A stretch of DNA of 64,000 nt from UBA4742 sp963785815. Lineage in GTDB: Bacteria; Actinomycetota; Acidimicrobiia; Acidimicrobiales; Acidimicrobilacustridaceae. The DNA lies in the NCBI GenBank assembly GCA_963785815.1, contig CAWAWN010000001.1, positions 806,001 to 870,000 of the forward strand, written 5' to 3'. Under the pieces are notes generated by a model, which made no database searches, had not been told where the DNA came from, and worked only from the letters and a program-made list of their open reading frames with translations. Shown in pieces: positions 1 through 10,693 of this stretch (positions are counted from its first letter, which is position 1; each line of letters begins with the position of its first letter). The translations under genes and the position numbers were made by a program.

Positions 1-685
1 CGAACACGAACAGGGCGGGGAACTGCACGAACTGGAAGTGGGAGGCGGCGAAGAAGGCGGCCGTCACCACGATGGCGAACCAGGGGTTCAGCCTGGCCAG
101 TCGGGACTGCTTGAGCAGGGCCCGCTGGGTCAGGCCCCGGAAGAAGATCTCCTCGGCCAGCGGCGCGCCCACCGCCACCAGCCCGAAGATGAGCAGCTCG
201 CCGCTGACCCCGTGGGCGCTGCCGGTGAGCTTCTGCGCCACCTGGCCCACGTCCACGGAGTGGCCGAGCAGCTTGAAGATGGGCCAGTACACCAACCCCA
301 CCAGCAGCTGCTGGCCCACGAAGCCGACCGCCACGCCCAGCGGGATGTCGTACCAGCGCATCCGCAGGCCGAGGTCGGCCACCGGGCCGTCGCCCTTGAC
401 GCGGGTGGCCAGCACCGGCACGCCGATCAGGAAGATCCACAGCGGGATCTCGGCCACCGCCTCGATCCACAGGGGCACGTCCTGGCCGTTGCCGTAGCCC
501 ATCGCCAACAGCAGCACCGCAGCCAGCAGCCCACCGACGACCTCGGCCAGGATCCACCCGACGACCACGTCGCCGAGGCCCCAGCTCACGCCCTCCCAGC
601 GGGACCGGGAGAAGTAGTGGCCCAGGCCCGGGGGGTTGGGCCCTCGCGGTGGGCCCGGGGCGCGTCCGGAGGGGGGGCTGGGCAC
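1..685 (-). CDS. CPBP family intramembrane metalloprotease (3' end outside window)
   Basis: Polytopic membrane protein of the CAAX-protease/bacteriocin-processing (CPBP, ABI) family, which cleaves membrane or prenylated substrates inside the bilayer; the substrate here is unknown. Read leftward, it has a proline-rich N-terminus, several hydrophobic segments, then the family motif EEIFFRG and a downstream ASHFQF segment carrying the next conserved His. The gene runs off the left edge, so the last motif is missing. I chose GTG at 685 because a TAGGGT -10 box lies six bases upstream, the spacing of a leaderless transcript. It is divergent from the DUF3499 gene. Family assignment is firm; the physiological role is not known. 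Confidence 0.85.
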   Translation of the reverse strand, partial: MPSPPSGRAPGPPRGPNPPGLGHYFSRSRWEGVSWGLGDVVVGWILAEVVGGLLAAVLLLAMGYGNGQDVPLWIEAVAEIPLWIFLIGVPVLATRVKGDGPVADLGLRMRWYDIPLGVAVGFVGQQLLVGLVYWPIFKLLGHSVDVGQVAQKLTGSAHGVSGELLIFGLVAVGAPLAEEIFFRGLTQRALLKQSRLARLNPWFAIVVTAAFFAASHFQFVQFPALFVF

Positions 686-691
686 CCGGTC

Positions 692-697
692 ACCCTA
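692..697 (-). promoter_or_regulatory. Leaderless-type -10 box of the CPBP gene
   Basis: TAGGGT on the minus strand, six bases before the GTG at 685. Seen in the sequence; activity is inferred. Confidence 0.5.
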
Positions 698-734
698 CGT
701 GGCGCGGGTCCGCACCCCGGTGCCGGTCGCTGGC

Positions 735-740
735 TAGCGT
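735..740 (+). promoter_or_regulatory. Leaderless-type -10 box of the DUF3499 gene
   Basis: TAGCGT, seven bases before the ATG at 748. It faces away from the CPBP promoter about 40 bp to the left, so the 62-bp gap holds two divergent -10 boxes. Confidence 0.5.
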
Positions 741-747
741 GGCCGCC

Positions 748-978
748 ATGACCCGCACCTGCGCCCGCCCGGGCTGTGGCGAGCCGGCCACGGCCACCCT
801 GGCCTACCAGTACGCCACCAGCACGGTCTGGCTGTCGCCGGTCTCGGCCGAGGCCGACCCCTCCACCTACGACCTGTGCCGGCGCCACTCCTCGGGACTC
901 ACCGTCCCCCGGGGCTGGCGTCTGCAGGACGAGCGCACCGCGACACCCCACCTCGTGCCCGCCGAGCGGGCCTCCTGA
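748..978 (+). CDS. DUF3499 family protein
   Basis: Small cytosolic protein of 76 residues. The N-terminus has a zinc-finger-like C-x4-C pair (TCARPGCGEPA) and the middle has YDLCRRH, giving further Cys/His ligands, followed by the family's VPRGW motif. This matches DUF3499, a short actinobacterial family of unknown function that in many actinobacteria sits near whiB, manB and fbiA genes; fbiA is also in this window, about 12 kb away. The ATG at 748 is supported by the -10 box just upstream. Metal binding is inferred from the Cys/His pattern only. Confidence 0.8.
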   Translation: MTRTCARPGCGEPATATLAYQYATSTVWLSPVSAEADPSTYDLCRRHSSGLTVPRGWRLQDERTATPHLVPAERAS

Positions 979-1048
979 ACCGGCTGGGCCCGCCTGCCAG
1001 CATCTGGGCCTCCGGCACCGTCTGACGGGTATTTTCGCCGTGGTCTTC

Positions 1049-1054
1049 TACGCT
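1049..1054 (+). promoter_or_regulatory. Leaderless-type -10 box of ftsH
   Basis: TACGCT, seven bases before the ATG at 1062. Confidence 0.5.
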
Positions 1055-1061
1055 GTGATCC

Positions 1062-3111
<2,050 letters not shown>

Positions 3112-3114
3112 CGC

Positions 3115-3801
3115 TCACGCCCCCGGCGTGGGCGACTCCTTGACCGGCGCCTGCAGGGCGCCGGAGCTGGAGACGACGGTCACCGTCACCCCGGAGGTCG
3201 TGCTGTCGGGGGTCGAGCACGGGGCATCGATGGCGATCTGGATGATCCCGTCCACGCTTCGGTGGTACTCCACGCTCAGGTCGTGGTGCTCCCCGGGAGC
3301 CAGGTCGAAGTCGTCCAGGGCGCCGGCGGTGCCCGACGACTCGGTGGTGGTCGTCGACCCGGTCGCCGCCGTCGAGCCGGTCGAGCCGGTCGTCGGGGTC
3401 GGGGCGGGGACGGCCTGGAGCTGGCCCTGGCCCTTGCCGGCCCCCGGTGGGAGGGCGTTGTTGGTGATCTGCTCGCGGTCGACCAGCGAGCACCCCAGCC
3501 CCTTGGCCGCCCCGACCCCTTCCACCGCCAGGTTCAGCGTCAGCACCTGACCGGTGGCGTCGATGGCAGCAGAGCGGAAGGCCAGCTTGGTGCGCGGCGC
3601 CGACTGGGCCCGGTTGGCCTGGGCGATGGCCTGCTCGATGGAGTCCTGCTTGTCGGCCGTCTGGCGGGCCACGACCACGCCGTAGATCGAGACGATGCCC
3701 GTGATCAGCACCCCCGCCAACGTGATCCCGAGGGTCCACTTGGCCCCTCGACCGAGCCCGGAGCCCTCCCCGGAACCGTCCATGACCTGCTCCCCTGCCA
3801 T
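3115..3801 (-). CDS. Membrane-anchored protein with one N-terminal transmembrane segment
   Basis: About 228 residues. A short charged N-terminus is followed by one hydrophobic segment (about residues 21-45) and a long outer domain with a TGSTGSTAATGS-type Ser/Thr/Gly linker before a C-terminal part ending PVKESPTPGA. I do not recognise the domain. It converges on ftsH with three bases between the stops. ATG at 3801 is the first Met; ATG at 3783 is also possible, and the open frame continues upstream through a 15-bp tandem repeat, so a longer form from a GTG near 3907 cannot be excluded. Function unknown. Confidence 0.65.
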   Translation of the reverse strand: MAGEQVMDGSGEGSGLGRGAKWTLGITLAGVLITGIVSIYGVVVARQTADKQDSIEQAIAQANRAQSAPRTKLAFRSAAIDATGQVLTLNLAVEGVGAAKGLGCSLVDREQITNNALPPGAGKGQGQLQAVPAPTPTTGSTGSTAATGSTTTTESSGTAGALDDFDLAPGEHHDLSVEYHRSVDGIIQIAIDAPCSTPDSTTSGVTVTVVSSSGALQAPVKESPTPGA

Positions 3802-3831
3802 CCCGGCCAGCCGCCTCGCCGACGGCCAGCT

Positions 3832-3906
3832 CGACCCGTCAACCTCCGACCCGTCAACCTCCGACCCGCACGCCAGCGACCCGCACGCCAGCGACCCGCA
3901 CACCGA
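3832..3906. repeat. Five tandem 15-bp units
   Basis: Units beginning CGACCCG start at 3832, 3847, 3862, 3877 and 3892. The first two carry GTCAACCT and the last ones GCACGCCA after the shared core, so there are two sub-types. They lie between the anchored-protein gene and the thioredoxin-like gene. Being 15 bp long, they keep the upstream open frame of the anchored protein intact (five-residue CGSLA-type repeats if translated). Confidence 0.85.
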
Positions 3907-3931
3907 GGCCGGCAGGAGCGGCCAGTCGCGC

Positions 3932-4351
3932 CTAGGCCGGCTCGTCGCGGATCGATGCCACCCTAGCCCACAGCTCGGCGGCGGTGACCGGGCCCACGTA
4001 CGACCCGCGCACCACGCCCTGGTCGTCGACGATGACCACGGTGGGCACGGCGTCGATGCCGTAGCGGTCGTGCAGGTCACGTCGGGCATCGTGCTCGAGC
4101 TCGACCACCGCCACCGCCGGGCTCTCCAGGGGTCGGGCCGCATCCACCACCCCGTGGCAGGTGGCGCAGGTGGCGGAGGTGAACACGGCCACCAGCCAGG
4201 GTGCCTCCGGGCGGTCGAAGTCGCCGCGGTCCACCACGCTGGGCACGGTCCAGTCCGGTTGGGTGGGCGCGTCGGGCCGCCGCCGGGCGAAGAACGCGGC
4301 CACCACACCGGCCACCACGACCAGGACCGCCACCAGCCCGAGGCGCTCCAC
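3932..4351 (-). CDS. Membrane-anchored thioredoxin-fold protein
   Basis: 139 residues with a hydrophobic N-terminal segment (about 4-22) that should anchor it so that the thioredoxin domain faces outside. The domain has a CxxC motif as C62-A-T-C65, followed by H, and the cis-proline motif VPTVV near residue 107. It probably exchanges thiol/disulfide bonds in extracytoplasmic proteins; a partner is not evident. The start is GTG at 4351. It lies 41 bp downstream of the DUF5719 gene in the same direction and could be cotranscribed. The fold is confident; oxidase versus reductase cannot be told. Confidence 0.75.
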   Translation of the reverse strand: MERLGLVAVLVVVAGVVAAFFARRRPDAPTQPDWTVPSVVDRGDFDRPEAPWLVAVFTSATCATCHGVVDAARPLESPAVAVVELEHDARRDLHDRYGIDAVPTVVIVDDQGVVRGSYVGPVTAAELWARVASIRDEPA

Positions 4352-4392
4352 TAGTTCGACCTCACGCGCATGGCCTCACGGACGAGGCCCCA

Positions 4393-5889
4393 TCAGAAGC
4401 GCCCCGACCAGGCCAGGGTGGCGGCCGGGTCCACCGGGACGGCCAACGGGCTGGCCTGCCCGGCGTTGGTGAAGGCCAGGCGCTCCTCCACCACCACCGG
4501 GGCGTCGGCCAGCACCTGCAGGGCGTTCTGGAGCACCGACGGGCCGGCGGGGACGGTGAACCCGGCGCGACGCCCGGCGGGGATGGTCTCCACCGCGGTG
4601 GTGCCGGCCAGCACCGTGGCCTGCCCGCCGGCCAGGGTGGCCAGGCGGACCCGCACCGACCGGGTGGCCGACGGGTTGGTGATGATCACCGTGGCCTGGT
4701 CGGCGCTGGGCAGCGAGGCCACGGGGACGAGCCAGCGCGGCGCCAGCGCCGGCGAGCCCAGGGTGACGTCGAAGCCGTTGGGGACGGTCGGGGGCGCGGC
4801 GCTGACGACCCGGTCGATCACGAAGGGTCGTCCGTCGGACGAGGTGGCCAGGGCGGTGAAGCCGACCCCCACCGGCACCCGGCCGTCGCCGGTGACGTCG
4901 ATCAGCGAGTAGCTGCCGCCGGCCACCGTGGCCACGAAGGGCGAGACCGTGCCGTTGGCGTCGAGGCGCAGGGCCACCGACACCTTCACCGACGCGGAGC
5001 CGGGGTTCTGCACGACCAGGCTTGTGTGGGACCCGGCGGTGGCCGGGCCATCCGGGAACCACCAGCGCGGGGCGGCACCGGGCGCGGCCGGCGTGACCGC
5101 CAGCCCCTTGACCGTGCCGTTGGAGCCGTCGGCCGACTGGAGCTGGTCCACGATGAGCCGGCCCTGGTGCACAGCCACCGTGGTGGCCAGCTGGGTGCGC
5201 AGGGTCACCACCGCGCTCACGTCGAGCACGGTGACCTGCCCTCCCGGCACCACCAGGCCGTCGTAGGCGTCGGGGGTCCGGATGCCGGCGTCGGTGGCGA
5301 AGGTGACGGTGGCGGTGGCGTAATCGGGGAACGGGTTGAACAGCACCAGCAGCTGTCGGTTGCCCGGAGCGGTGGATCCTGACGGCACGTACCAGCTGGC
5401 CGAGGCGGTGGTCGAGCAGGCCGCGGTGGTGACACCGGTGGGGCCGTCGAGCACGTGGGCCACGGCCACCTCCCCCCCGGCCATCTCCACCACGGCCGAG
5501 GCGTAGGGCGCGACGATCAGGCTCGACACCCGGATGTCGAGGTGGTCGCGGGCCGGCACCTGGAAGGTCTGGGCTGCGGTCTTGCCCGAGTCGGTGATGA
5601 CCTCGATGTGGCCGCCCAGGGCCCGGTTCGACGCGTTCTGGATGACCACGGTCTGCTCGGCCAGACCGGCGGCCGTGCCGGTGGCCGTGCCCGCCGCGCA
5701 GTACCAGGTCGAGCTGAGGGTGTCCGGTCCGGCCGCCACCGGCTGCAGCTGGGAGGCCAGCGTGGGCCGGGGGCGGGTGACCTGCTGGTCGCGGTGGTGC
5801 TGGACCACGATCCCGGCCGCCGCCAGGGCGACCAGCACCAGCAGCACCGGCCACCGCCGCACGGCCCCGACCGGCTCCGAGGAGGTCAT
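4393..5889 (-). CDS. DUF5719 family secreted/anchored protein
   Basis: 498 residues. One N-terminal hydrophobic segment (about 14-31) is followed by a long beta-rich outer region with repeated VVVQNPG / VLFNPF / VIITNPSA strands, ending in an AFTNAG...W segment. This pattern fits DUF5719, an actinobacterial envelope protein family of unknown function usually encoded beside a very large glycosyltransferase, as here. Its ATG overlaps the stop of the upstream GT2 gene by four bases (ATGA), so the two are translationally coupled and probably act together at the envelope. Open frames extending far upstream in the same frame are read-through of the GT2 gene, so I do not extend the start. Confidence 0.75.
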   Translation of the reverse strand: MTSSEPVGAVRRWPVLLVLVALAAAGIVVQHHRDQQVTRPRPTLASQLQPVAAGPDTLSSTWYCAAGTATGTAAGLAEQTVVIQNASNRALGGHIEVITDSGKTAAQTFQVPARDHLDIRVSSLIVAPYASAVVEMAGGEVAVAHVLDGPTGVTTAACSTTASASWYVPSGSTAPGNRQLLVLFNPFPDYATATVTFATDAGIRTPDAYDGLVVPGGQVTVLDVSAVVTLRTQLATTVAVHQGRLIVDQLQSADGSNGTVKGLAVTPAAPGAAPRWWFPDGPATAGSHTSLVVQNPGSASVKVSVALRLDANGTVSPFVATVAGGSYSLIDVTGDGRVPVGVGFTALATSSDGRPFVIDRVVSAAPPTVPNGFDVTLGSPALAPRWLVPVASLPSADQATVIITNPSATRSVRVRLATLAGGQATVLAGTTAVETIPAGRRAGFTVPAGPSVLQNALQVLADAPVVVEERLAFTNAGQASPLAVPVDPAATLAWSGRF

Positions 5890-8800
5890 GCCAACTCCGC
5901 CTCGGCCGCCATCTCGGCCCGGTCGCGGTCGGACTGGGCCCGCACCCGGTTGCGGAACAGGTAGCCGAGCACCAGCAGCCACAGCAGCGTCTGGCCCACC
6001 AGCATGAGGTCGCGCGTCATCGGCGTCTCGTAGCCCAGGGTGGCGGTCGTCCCGCCGGGGGCGGCCGGCACCGCGAAGGTGCTGGCCCAGCCCAACGCCG
6101 GGCGGCGCGCCGCGGGGTGGCCGGCCACCTGGAGGCGCCAGTTGGCCGACGCCGCCTCGGACAGGAACACGGTCTGCGCCTTCGACACCGGCCCGGCGAA
6201 GGACTGGTAGGCCTTGGTCTGGGCCAGCGCGGTGGGCGCGCCGGCCAGGCCGGGCACCACCCGCGAGGCCAGGGACCGCCCGGTGGGCGGCAGGGTCACC
6301 CCTGGGGCGAGCTGGGCCCGGGTCGGGCCCCAGGAGGCGTTGCGGAACACGGCCACGCCCTCGATCACGTCCACGTCGGCCAGGTCGAGCTGGGCGTTCA
6401 GCATGGACAGCACGGCGGTCGGTTGGCTGGTGGGGCCGGTGTTGAACGGCTTGGGGGCGTCGGCCAACGGGACCACCACGTAGCGCACGCCCATGGGCGC
6501 CAGCAGCGCCCCCAGTCGGGTCGTGTCGCCGGCGCCGGCCAGCTGCAGGCTCTGGGTGAGCTGGGCGGTGGCCCCCGTGTCCGGGCCCGGTTCGAGGTCG
6601 GTCACGTCCCCCGCGCCACCCGTGGAGGTGGTGTAGGACAGGACCGCCCCCGGGCCCAGGTGGTCGATGCCGGGGGCCACCAGCCGCCACGGCGCCCCCG
6701 GCACCAGCGAAGCTTCGCCCAGCCACAGCACGCGATAGGGGCCGTTGCTCCCGTCCTTGGCGCTGAGGCCGGTCAGGATGGACGAGAAGTCGCCCGTGGG
6801 CAGGCCCCACTGGCCGCCGAGGGTGGCTCCGATGAACGGGAAGACGCCCAGGACCAGGGCGGCGCCGGCCAGGACCGAGGCGATCTGGCGCCATCCGAAG
6901 TGGTAGTCGGGCAGGTCGATCTCGAAGGCCACCATGCCCAGGCCGGTGGCCAGGGCCAGGCCCATGGCCGCCGGGGCCAGCAGCACCTCGGGCGCCGGGA
7001 ACCAACCGGCCGGGGCGGCCTGGGCCACGAACACGGCGGCCATCGAGCCGACCACCACCACCCAGGCTCGCACCCCCCAACCCAGGCGCCAGCTGCGGCC
7101 GATCACCAGCACCAGCAGCCCGGCGGGCAGGAACACCCAACCCAGCGGGGCGGAGCCGAACGGTCCGGTGTCGAAGCGCAGGATGGACCCCAGCGTGAGG
7201 GGTGGACCGCCAGTCGATGACAGGCCCACGAACCCACGCCAACCTCCGGTCACCCAGGTCACGCTCCAGGGCAGGTGCAGCAGGGTGGCCACCAGGGCCC
7301 CGGCCACGGCCACGCCGACCAGGCGCAGCGCCGCCCGCACGTGGCCGCCCAGCAGGCCACCGAGGGCGAATCCCACCCCCAAGCCCACCACCAGCACCAC
7401 GGCGAAGGGCACGACCATGGCGGCCAGGGCCGTCACCACGCCCAGCAGCAGGATGCGCTGCCAGACCGGTCGGTCGGCCACCCCGGGGCCGACGTCGCCG
7501 TCGACCGGGCCGAAGGGTGCCAGCCGCGACCCCTTCACCAGCTGGTTGGCCATCCAGGGCAGCAGGCCGTAGAGGACCAGGCCGTCCCAGCGTCCCCGGG
7601 CCATGGCGTTGAGGCCCACGGGCAGGCAGGCGTAGACGACCATGGCCGTGATGCGAGCCCGGCGCGACCCAAGGGGTCGGGCCAGTCGCCACAGCCCGAG
7701 CACGCCCAGGGGAAGGGCGCCGACGACCAGCACGGTGCGCAGCAGGCCCATCGCGCCGGCAAACAGGTACCCGAGCCCGCCGAGCACGCCCAGCAAGGTG
7801 GGGGCGGGCGAGGTCGAACCCAGCCCGGTGCCGCGGAACCCGCTCAGCCACTGCTGGACCAGGGCCGAAGGATGGCCGGGGTAGGCCACGAACTGGCCCA
7901 CGACCGGCAGGCCGCTGGTGAACAGCTCGCGGCTGCCGAAGGCCAACAGGGCCAGCACGGCCACCCACGCCACCAGCGCCGAGCGGGCCCGGGCCGAGCG
8001 CAGGTTGGTGACCAGGTCGCGACCGGCTCCGGTCATGGTGCCGAGCCGGTTGTCCCCCAGCCGGCTCTCGTCGAGGCCGAGCTGGCCCCGCAGGAAGGCG
8101 GACACCCTGGCGCTGCCTCGCACCTGGAGGCGGCGCACGTCGCGGTCGGCCACCCGGCGGTTCTCGGCCAGCAGCCGGCGGCGGGACCGCACCGAGCCTC
8201 GGTGGCGGGCGTTCCAGGTCCAGGCCGCCACCACGTCGGCGGCGTGGTGGAACCGCCCGGTGACCACGCCGAACACGAACTCGGCCAGGGCCACCAGGGC
8301 GGCCTGGGGCATGACCCGCACCCGCGACCACCACGTGTAGGCCACCCCGCTGGTGCGCAGGCGGTGGCGCATCTGGAGGCGGCGGCGGTCGTCGACGGGC
8401 CGGCGCAGGCTCAGGGCCTCGAGGTGGGCCACCCGGGCCCCGGGCGCCACCAGCACCCGGGCCCCCACCACATGGGCGCGCCAGGACAGGTCGAGGTCCT
8501 CGCCCAGCAGCTCGATGCCTGGGTCGAAGCCGCCCAGGGCGGCGAACAGATCGCCGCGCACCAGGGTGGCGGCCCCCGGGATGTAGAACACGTCGCGCAC
8601 GGCGTCGTGCTGCTCCTGGTCGAGCTCGCCCCGCTCCACCAGGGGGGCCGGCGCCCCGGTCTTGTCCGCGCCCATGCCCACCTGCAGGATGCGGGTCGGG
8701 TCGTGCCAGTCGACCACCTTGGCCCCGACCATGCCGGCGTTGGAGCGGAACGCCTCCTCGACCATCACCTGCACCACGTCGGGCTCCAGGCGGACGTCGT

Positions 8801-9218
8801 CGTGGCAGAACAGGTAGAACGACGCGCCCTCGACCGCGGTGAGCACCTCGTTGGCCGCGGGGCCGAACCCCACGTTCTGGTCGAGACGGCGCAGGTGGGC
8901 GTCGGGGGCGGCCTCGGCCACGACCGGGGCGAGATCGGTGTCGCTGGCCGCGTCGATGACCAGGATCGAGGTGTTCGGATAGGTCTGGTCGGCCATGCTG
9001 GCCAGCGACTCGGCGAACCAGTCCCCCGGATCGTGGGCCACCACCACCAGCACCACCGGTGGGATCACCGCCGGGACCTGCACCGACGGCGGCCCGAACG
9101 GCTCGTCGCCCGCCGGTGACGCCGGCTCGGCGGGTGACGCCGGCTCGGGCACCCCAGGCGCGACCCGGGAGGCGTCTGTGGGCCCCACGTCTGGCTGGGG
9201 CTGGTCCGGCGCGTCCAC
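5886..9218 (-). CDS. Large membrane glycosyltransferase: GT2 catalytic domain plus polytopic C-terminal region
   Basis: About 1,110 residues. A Pro/Glu-rich N-terminus leads to a GT2 (GT-A fold) domain from about residue 50, with VVLVVVAHDPG, the acidic motif CHDDVRLEPD, and the ED pair in LLGEDLDLSW. From about residue 430 onward there are some ten or more hydrophobic segments, then a large outer domain and a last membrane helix near the C-terminus. It should transfer a sugar at or across the membrane during envelope glycan synthesis; donor and acceptor are unknown. GTG at 9218 is preferred because TACCCT lies nine bases upstream; GTG at 9260 or a start at 9359 would only add low-complexity residues. 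It is coupled to DUF5719, the usual partner family. Confidence 0.8.
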   Translation of the reverse strand: MDAPDQPQPDVGPTDASRVAPGVPEPASPAEPASPAGDEPFGPPSVQVPAVIPPVVLVVVAHDPGDWFAESLASMADQTYPNTSILVIDAASDTDLAPVVAEAAPDAHLRRLDQNVGFGPAANEVLTAVEGASFYLFCHDDVRLEPDVVQVMVEEAFRSNAGMVGAKVVDWHDPTRILQVGMGADKTGAPAPLVERGELDQEQHDAVRDVFYIPGAATLVRGDLFAALGGFDPGIELLGEDLDLSWRAHVVGARVLVAPGARVAHLEALSLRRPVDDRRRLQMRHRLRTSGVAYTWWSRVRVMPQAALVALAEFVFGVVTGRFHHAADVVAAWTWNARHRGSVRSRRRLLAENRRVADRDVRRLQVRGSARVSAFLRGQLGLDESRLGDNRLGTMTGAGRDLVTNLRSARARSALVAWVAVLALLAFGSRELFTSGLPVVGQFVAYPGHPSALVQQWLSGFRGTGLGSTSPAPTLLGVLGGLGYLFAGAMGLLRTVLVVGALPLGVLGLWRLARPLGSRRARITAMVVYACLPVGLNAMARGRWDGLVLYGLLPWMANQLVKGSRLAPFGPVDGDVGPGVADRPVWQRILLLGVVTALAAMVVPFAVVLVVGLGVGFALGGLLGGHVRAALRLVGVAVAGALVATLLHLPWSVTWVTGGWRGFVGLSSTGGPPLTLGSILRFDTGPFGSAPLGWVFLPAGLLVLVIGRSWRLGWGVRAWVVVVGSMAAVFVAQAAPAGWFPAPEVLLAPAAMGLALATGLGMVAFEIDLPDYHFGWRQIASVLAGAALVLGVFPFIGATLGGQWGLPTGDFSSILTGLSAKDGSNGPYRVLWLGEASLVPGAPWRLVAPGIDHLGPGAVLSYTTSTGGAGDVTDLEPGPDTGATAQLTQSLQLAGAGDTTRLGALLAPMGVRYVVVPLADAPKPFNTGPTSQPTAVLSMLNAQLDLADVDVIEGVAVFRNASWGPTRAQLAPGVTLPPTGRSLASRVVPGLAGAPTALAQTKAYQSFAGPVSKAQTVFLSEAASANWRLQVAGHPAARRPALGWASTFAVPAAPGGTTATLGYETPMTRDLMLVGQTLLWLLVLGYLFRNRVRAQSDRDRAEMAAEAELA

Positions 9219-9227
9219 GACCGCCGC

Positions 9228-9233
9228 AGGGTA
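9228..9233 (-). promoter_or_regulatory. Probable -10 box of the large GT2 gene
   Basis: TACCCT on the minus strand, nine bases before the proposed GTG at 9218. Confidence 0.4.
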
Positions 9234-9324
9234 GTCGCCCTCCCCCGCCGTCCCGGTCACCCCCCGGGCTCGAGCGGGAGGCCGGCACCTTGCCCGGGCG
9301 GGCCGGGTCTGGAACGCTCTGCGC

Positions 9325-9501
9325 ATGGCCAACGAGACCGTTCGCGTCCTGCGCAACACGTTCTACGCGAGCGTCGGCTTCGGGGTCCTGGCCTTCCAGA
9401 AGGCCCAGGTCCGCCGGCGCGAGCTCGAGAAGGCGCTGCGGCCGCCCATCGAAGCCGCGGTCGACCACCTCCGCTCCGTCTCGGGTCACGCCCCGAGCTG
9501 A
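9325..9501 (+). CDS. Small protein of unknown function (58 aa)
   Basis: ATG at 9325 to TGA at 9499-9501. The product begins MANETVRVLRNTFYASVGF, with a short hydrophobic/aromatic N-terminal half (YASVGFGVLAFQ) and a charged helical second half rich in Arg and Glu (QVRRRELEKAL). It resembles short membrane-associated helical proteins, but I recognise no family. It is divergent from the large GT2 gene and 62 bp before the GT4 gene in the same direction. Support comes from the clean start and stop, actinobacterial codon use and its fit between two real genes. Confidence 0.55.
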   Translation: MANETVRVLRNTFYASVGFGVLAFQKAQVRRRELEKALRPPIEAAVDHLRSVSGHAPS

Positions 9502-9562
9502 TCCGGCCACTCACCGTGGGCGTCCTTCGGCGCCCCGGCCCTGTCCGACCTGCCGCCCACCC

Positions 9563-10693
9563 ATGCGAGTCGCCTTCGACGCCACCGCCCTGCTCGGCCC
9601 CCGCACCGGCGTGGGGGTGGTGGCCACCGAGGTCCTGACCCGGCTGGCCCGGGTCGAGGACCTGGACGTGACCGCCTTCGGCATCACCTGGCGGGGCCGC
9701 TCGGAGCTGGCCCGATCCGTCCCGGCGGGCGTGGCCACCGCCCGTCGCCCGATGGCCGCTCGCCCCCTGCGCGTCGCCTGGGCCCGCCTCGACCTGCCCC
9801 CCATCGAGTGGTGGACCGGCCCGGTCGATCTGGTGCACTCCCCCAACTACGTGGTCCCGCCGGCGCGTGGGGCGGCCGAGCTCATGTCGGTCCACGACCT
9901 GACCTTCGTGCACTTCCCCGAGCTTTGCACGGCCGACACGCTGGCCTACCCGCCGCTGATCCGGCGGGCCCTGCGCCGGGGCGCCAGCATCCACACCGGC
10001 TCCGAGTTCGTGGCCGAGGAGATCCGCCACACCTTCGGGTTGGCGCCCGAGCGGGTCACCGTCGTGCCCTACGGCGTCACCGAGCTGGCCGCTCCCGGCC
10101 CCGGCACCGACGCGGCCGCCGGCCGGCGCCTGGCCGGGGCCGAGCGGTTCGTGCTGGCCCTGGGCACGGTCGAGCCCCGCAAGGACCTGCCCTCGCTGGT
10201 GCGCGCCTTCGGCGCCCTGGCCGACGCCCACCCCGACGTGTCGCTGGTGGTGGCCGGGCCCGACGGCTGGGGGGCCGACGCCCTGTCTTCGGCCATCGCC
10301 GCCAGCCCGCACCGGGACCGCATCCGGCGCCTGGGTTGGGTGAGCGACGACCAGCGGGCTGCCCTGCTCCGGGGCGCCAGCGTGTACGCCTACCCCTCGA
10401 TCTACGAGGGCTTCGGCCTGCCACCGGTCGAGGCCATGGCCGCGGGCACGCCCGTGGTCACCACCCGCGCCGGCTCCCTGCCCGAGGTGGTGGGCGACGC
10501 GGCCACGGTGGTGGCGCCCGGGGACGTCGATGCGCTGGGCCAGGCCATCGCCGACCTTCTCGACGACGACGCCCTGGCCCAGTCGCGACGGGCCGCCGGG
10601 CTGGCCCGCAGCCGGCGCTACTCGTGGGAGGCGACCACGGAGGGACTCGTCGAGCTCTACCGGCGACTGGTCGACCTACACTCGGCCCCTTGA
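9563..10693 (+). CDS. GT4 family glycosyltransferase
   Basis: 376 residues, GT-B fold with two Rossmann domains. It starts MRVAFDATALLGPRTGVG, typical of mannosyl/rhamnosyl transferases of the RfaF/WbaZ type, has VHSPNYVVPP and SVHDLTFVHFPE in the acceptor domain, GTVEPRKDL at the domain joint (near 195), and the C-terminal nucleotide-sugar signature PSIYEGFGLPPVEAMA, including the EX7E pair. It moves a sugar from a nucleotide donor, plausibly GDP-linked given the adjacent GDP-sugar genes, to a growing envelope glycan in the cytoplasm. Its stop overlaps the start of the next gene, so the two are coupled. Confidence 0.88.
   Translation: MRVAFDATALLGPRTGVGVVATEVLTRLARVEDLDVTAFGITWRGRSELARSVPAGVATARRPMAARPLRVAWARLDLPPIEWWTGPVDLVHSPNYVVPPARGAAELMSVHDLTFVHFPELCTADTLAYPPLIRRALRRGASIHTGSEFVAEEIRHTFGLAPERVTVVPYGVTELAAPGPGTDAAAGRRLAGAERFVLALGTVEPRKDLPSLVRAFGALADAHPDVSLVVAGPDGWGADALSSAIAASPHRDRIRRLGWVSDDQRAALLRGASVYAYPSIYEGFGLPPVEAMAAGTPVVTTRAGSLPEVVGDAATVVAPGDVDALGQAIADLLDDDALAQSRRAAGLARSRRYSWEATTEGLVELYRRLVDLHSAP

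Noticed and set aside
7275..9119. Plus-strand open frame of 614 codons
   Set aside because: Antisense shadow of the GT2 gene, rich in His, Gln and Gly, as is usual for such frames at this GC content.
5890..9510. One continuous minus-strand frame from 9510 to 4393 (1,705 codons)
   Set aside because: Only the last 499 codons (from 5889) are a real gene; the rest is the +1 shadow of the GT2 gene, with Arg/Pro/Gly-rich translation and no domain.
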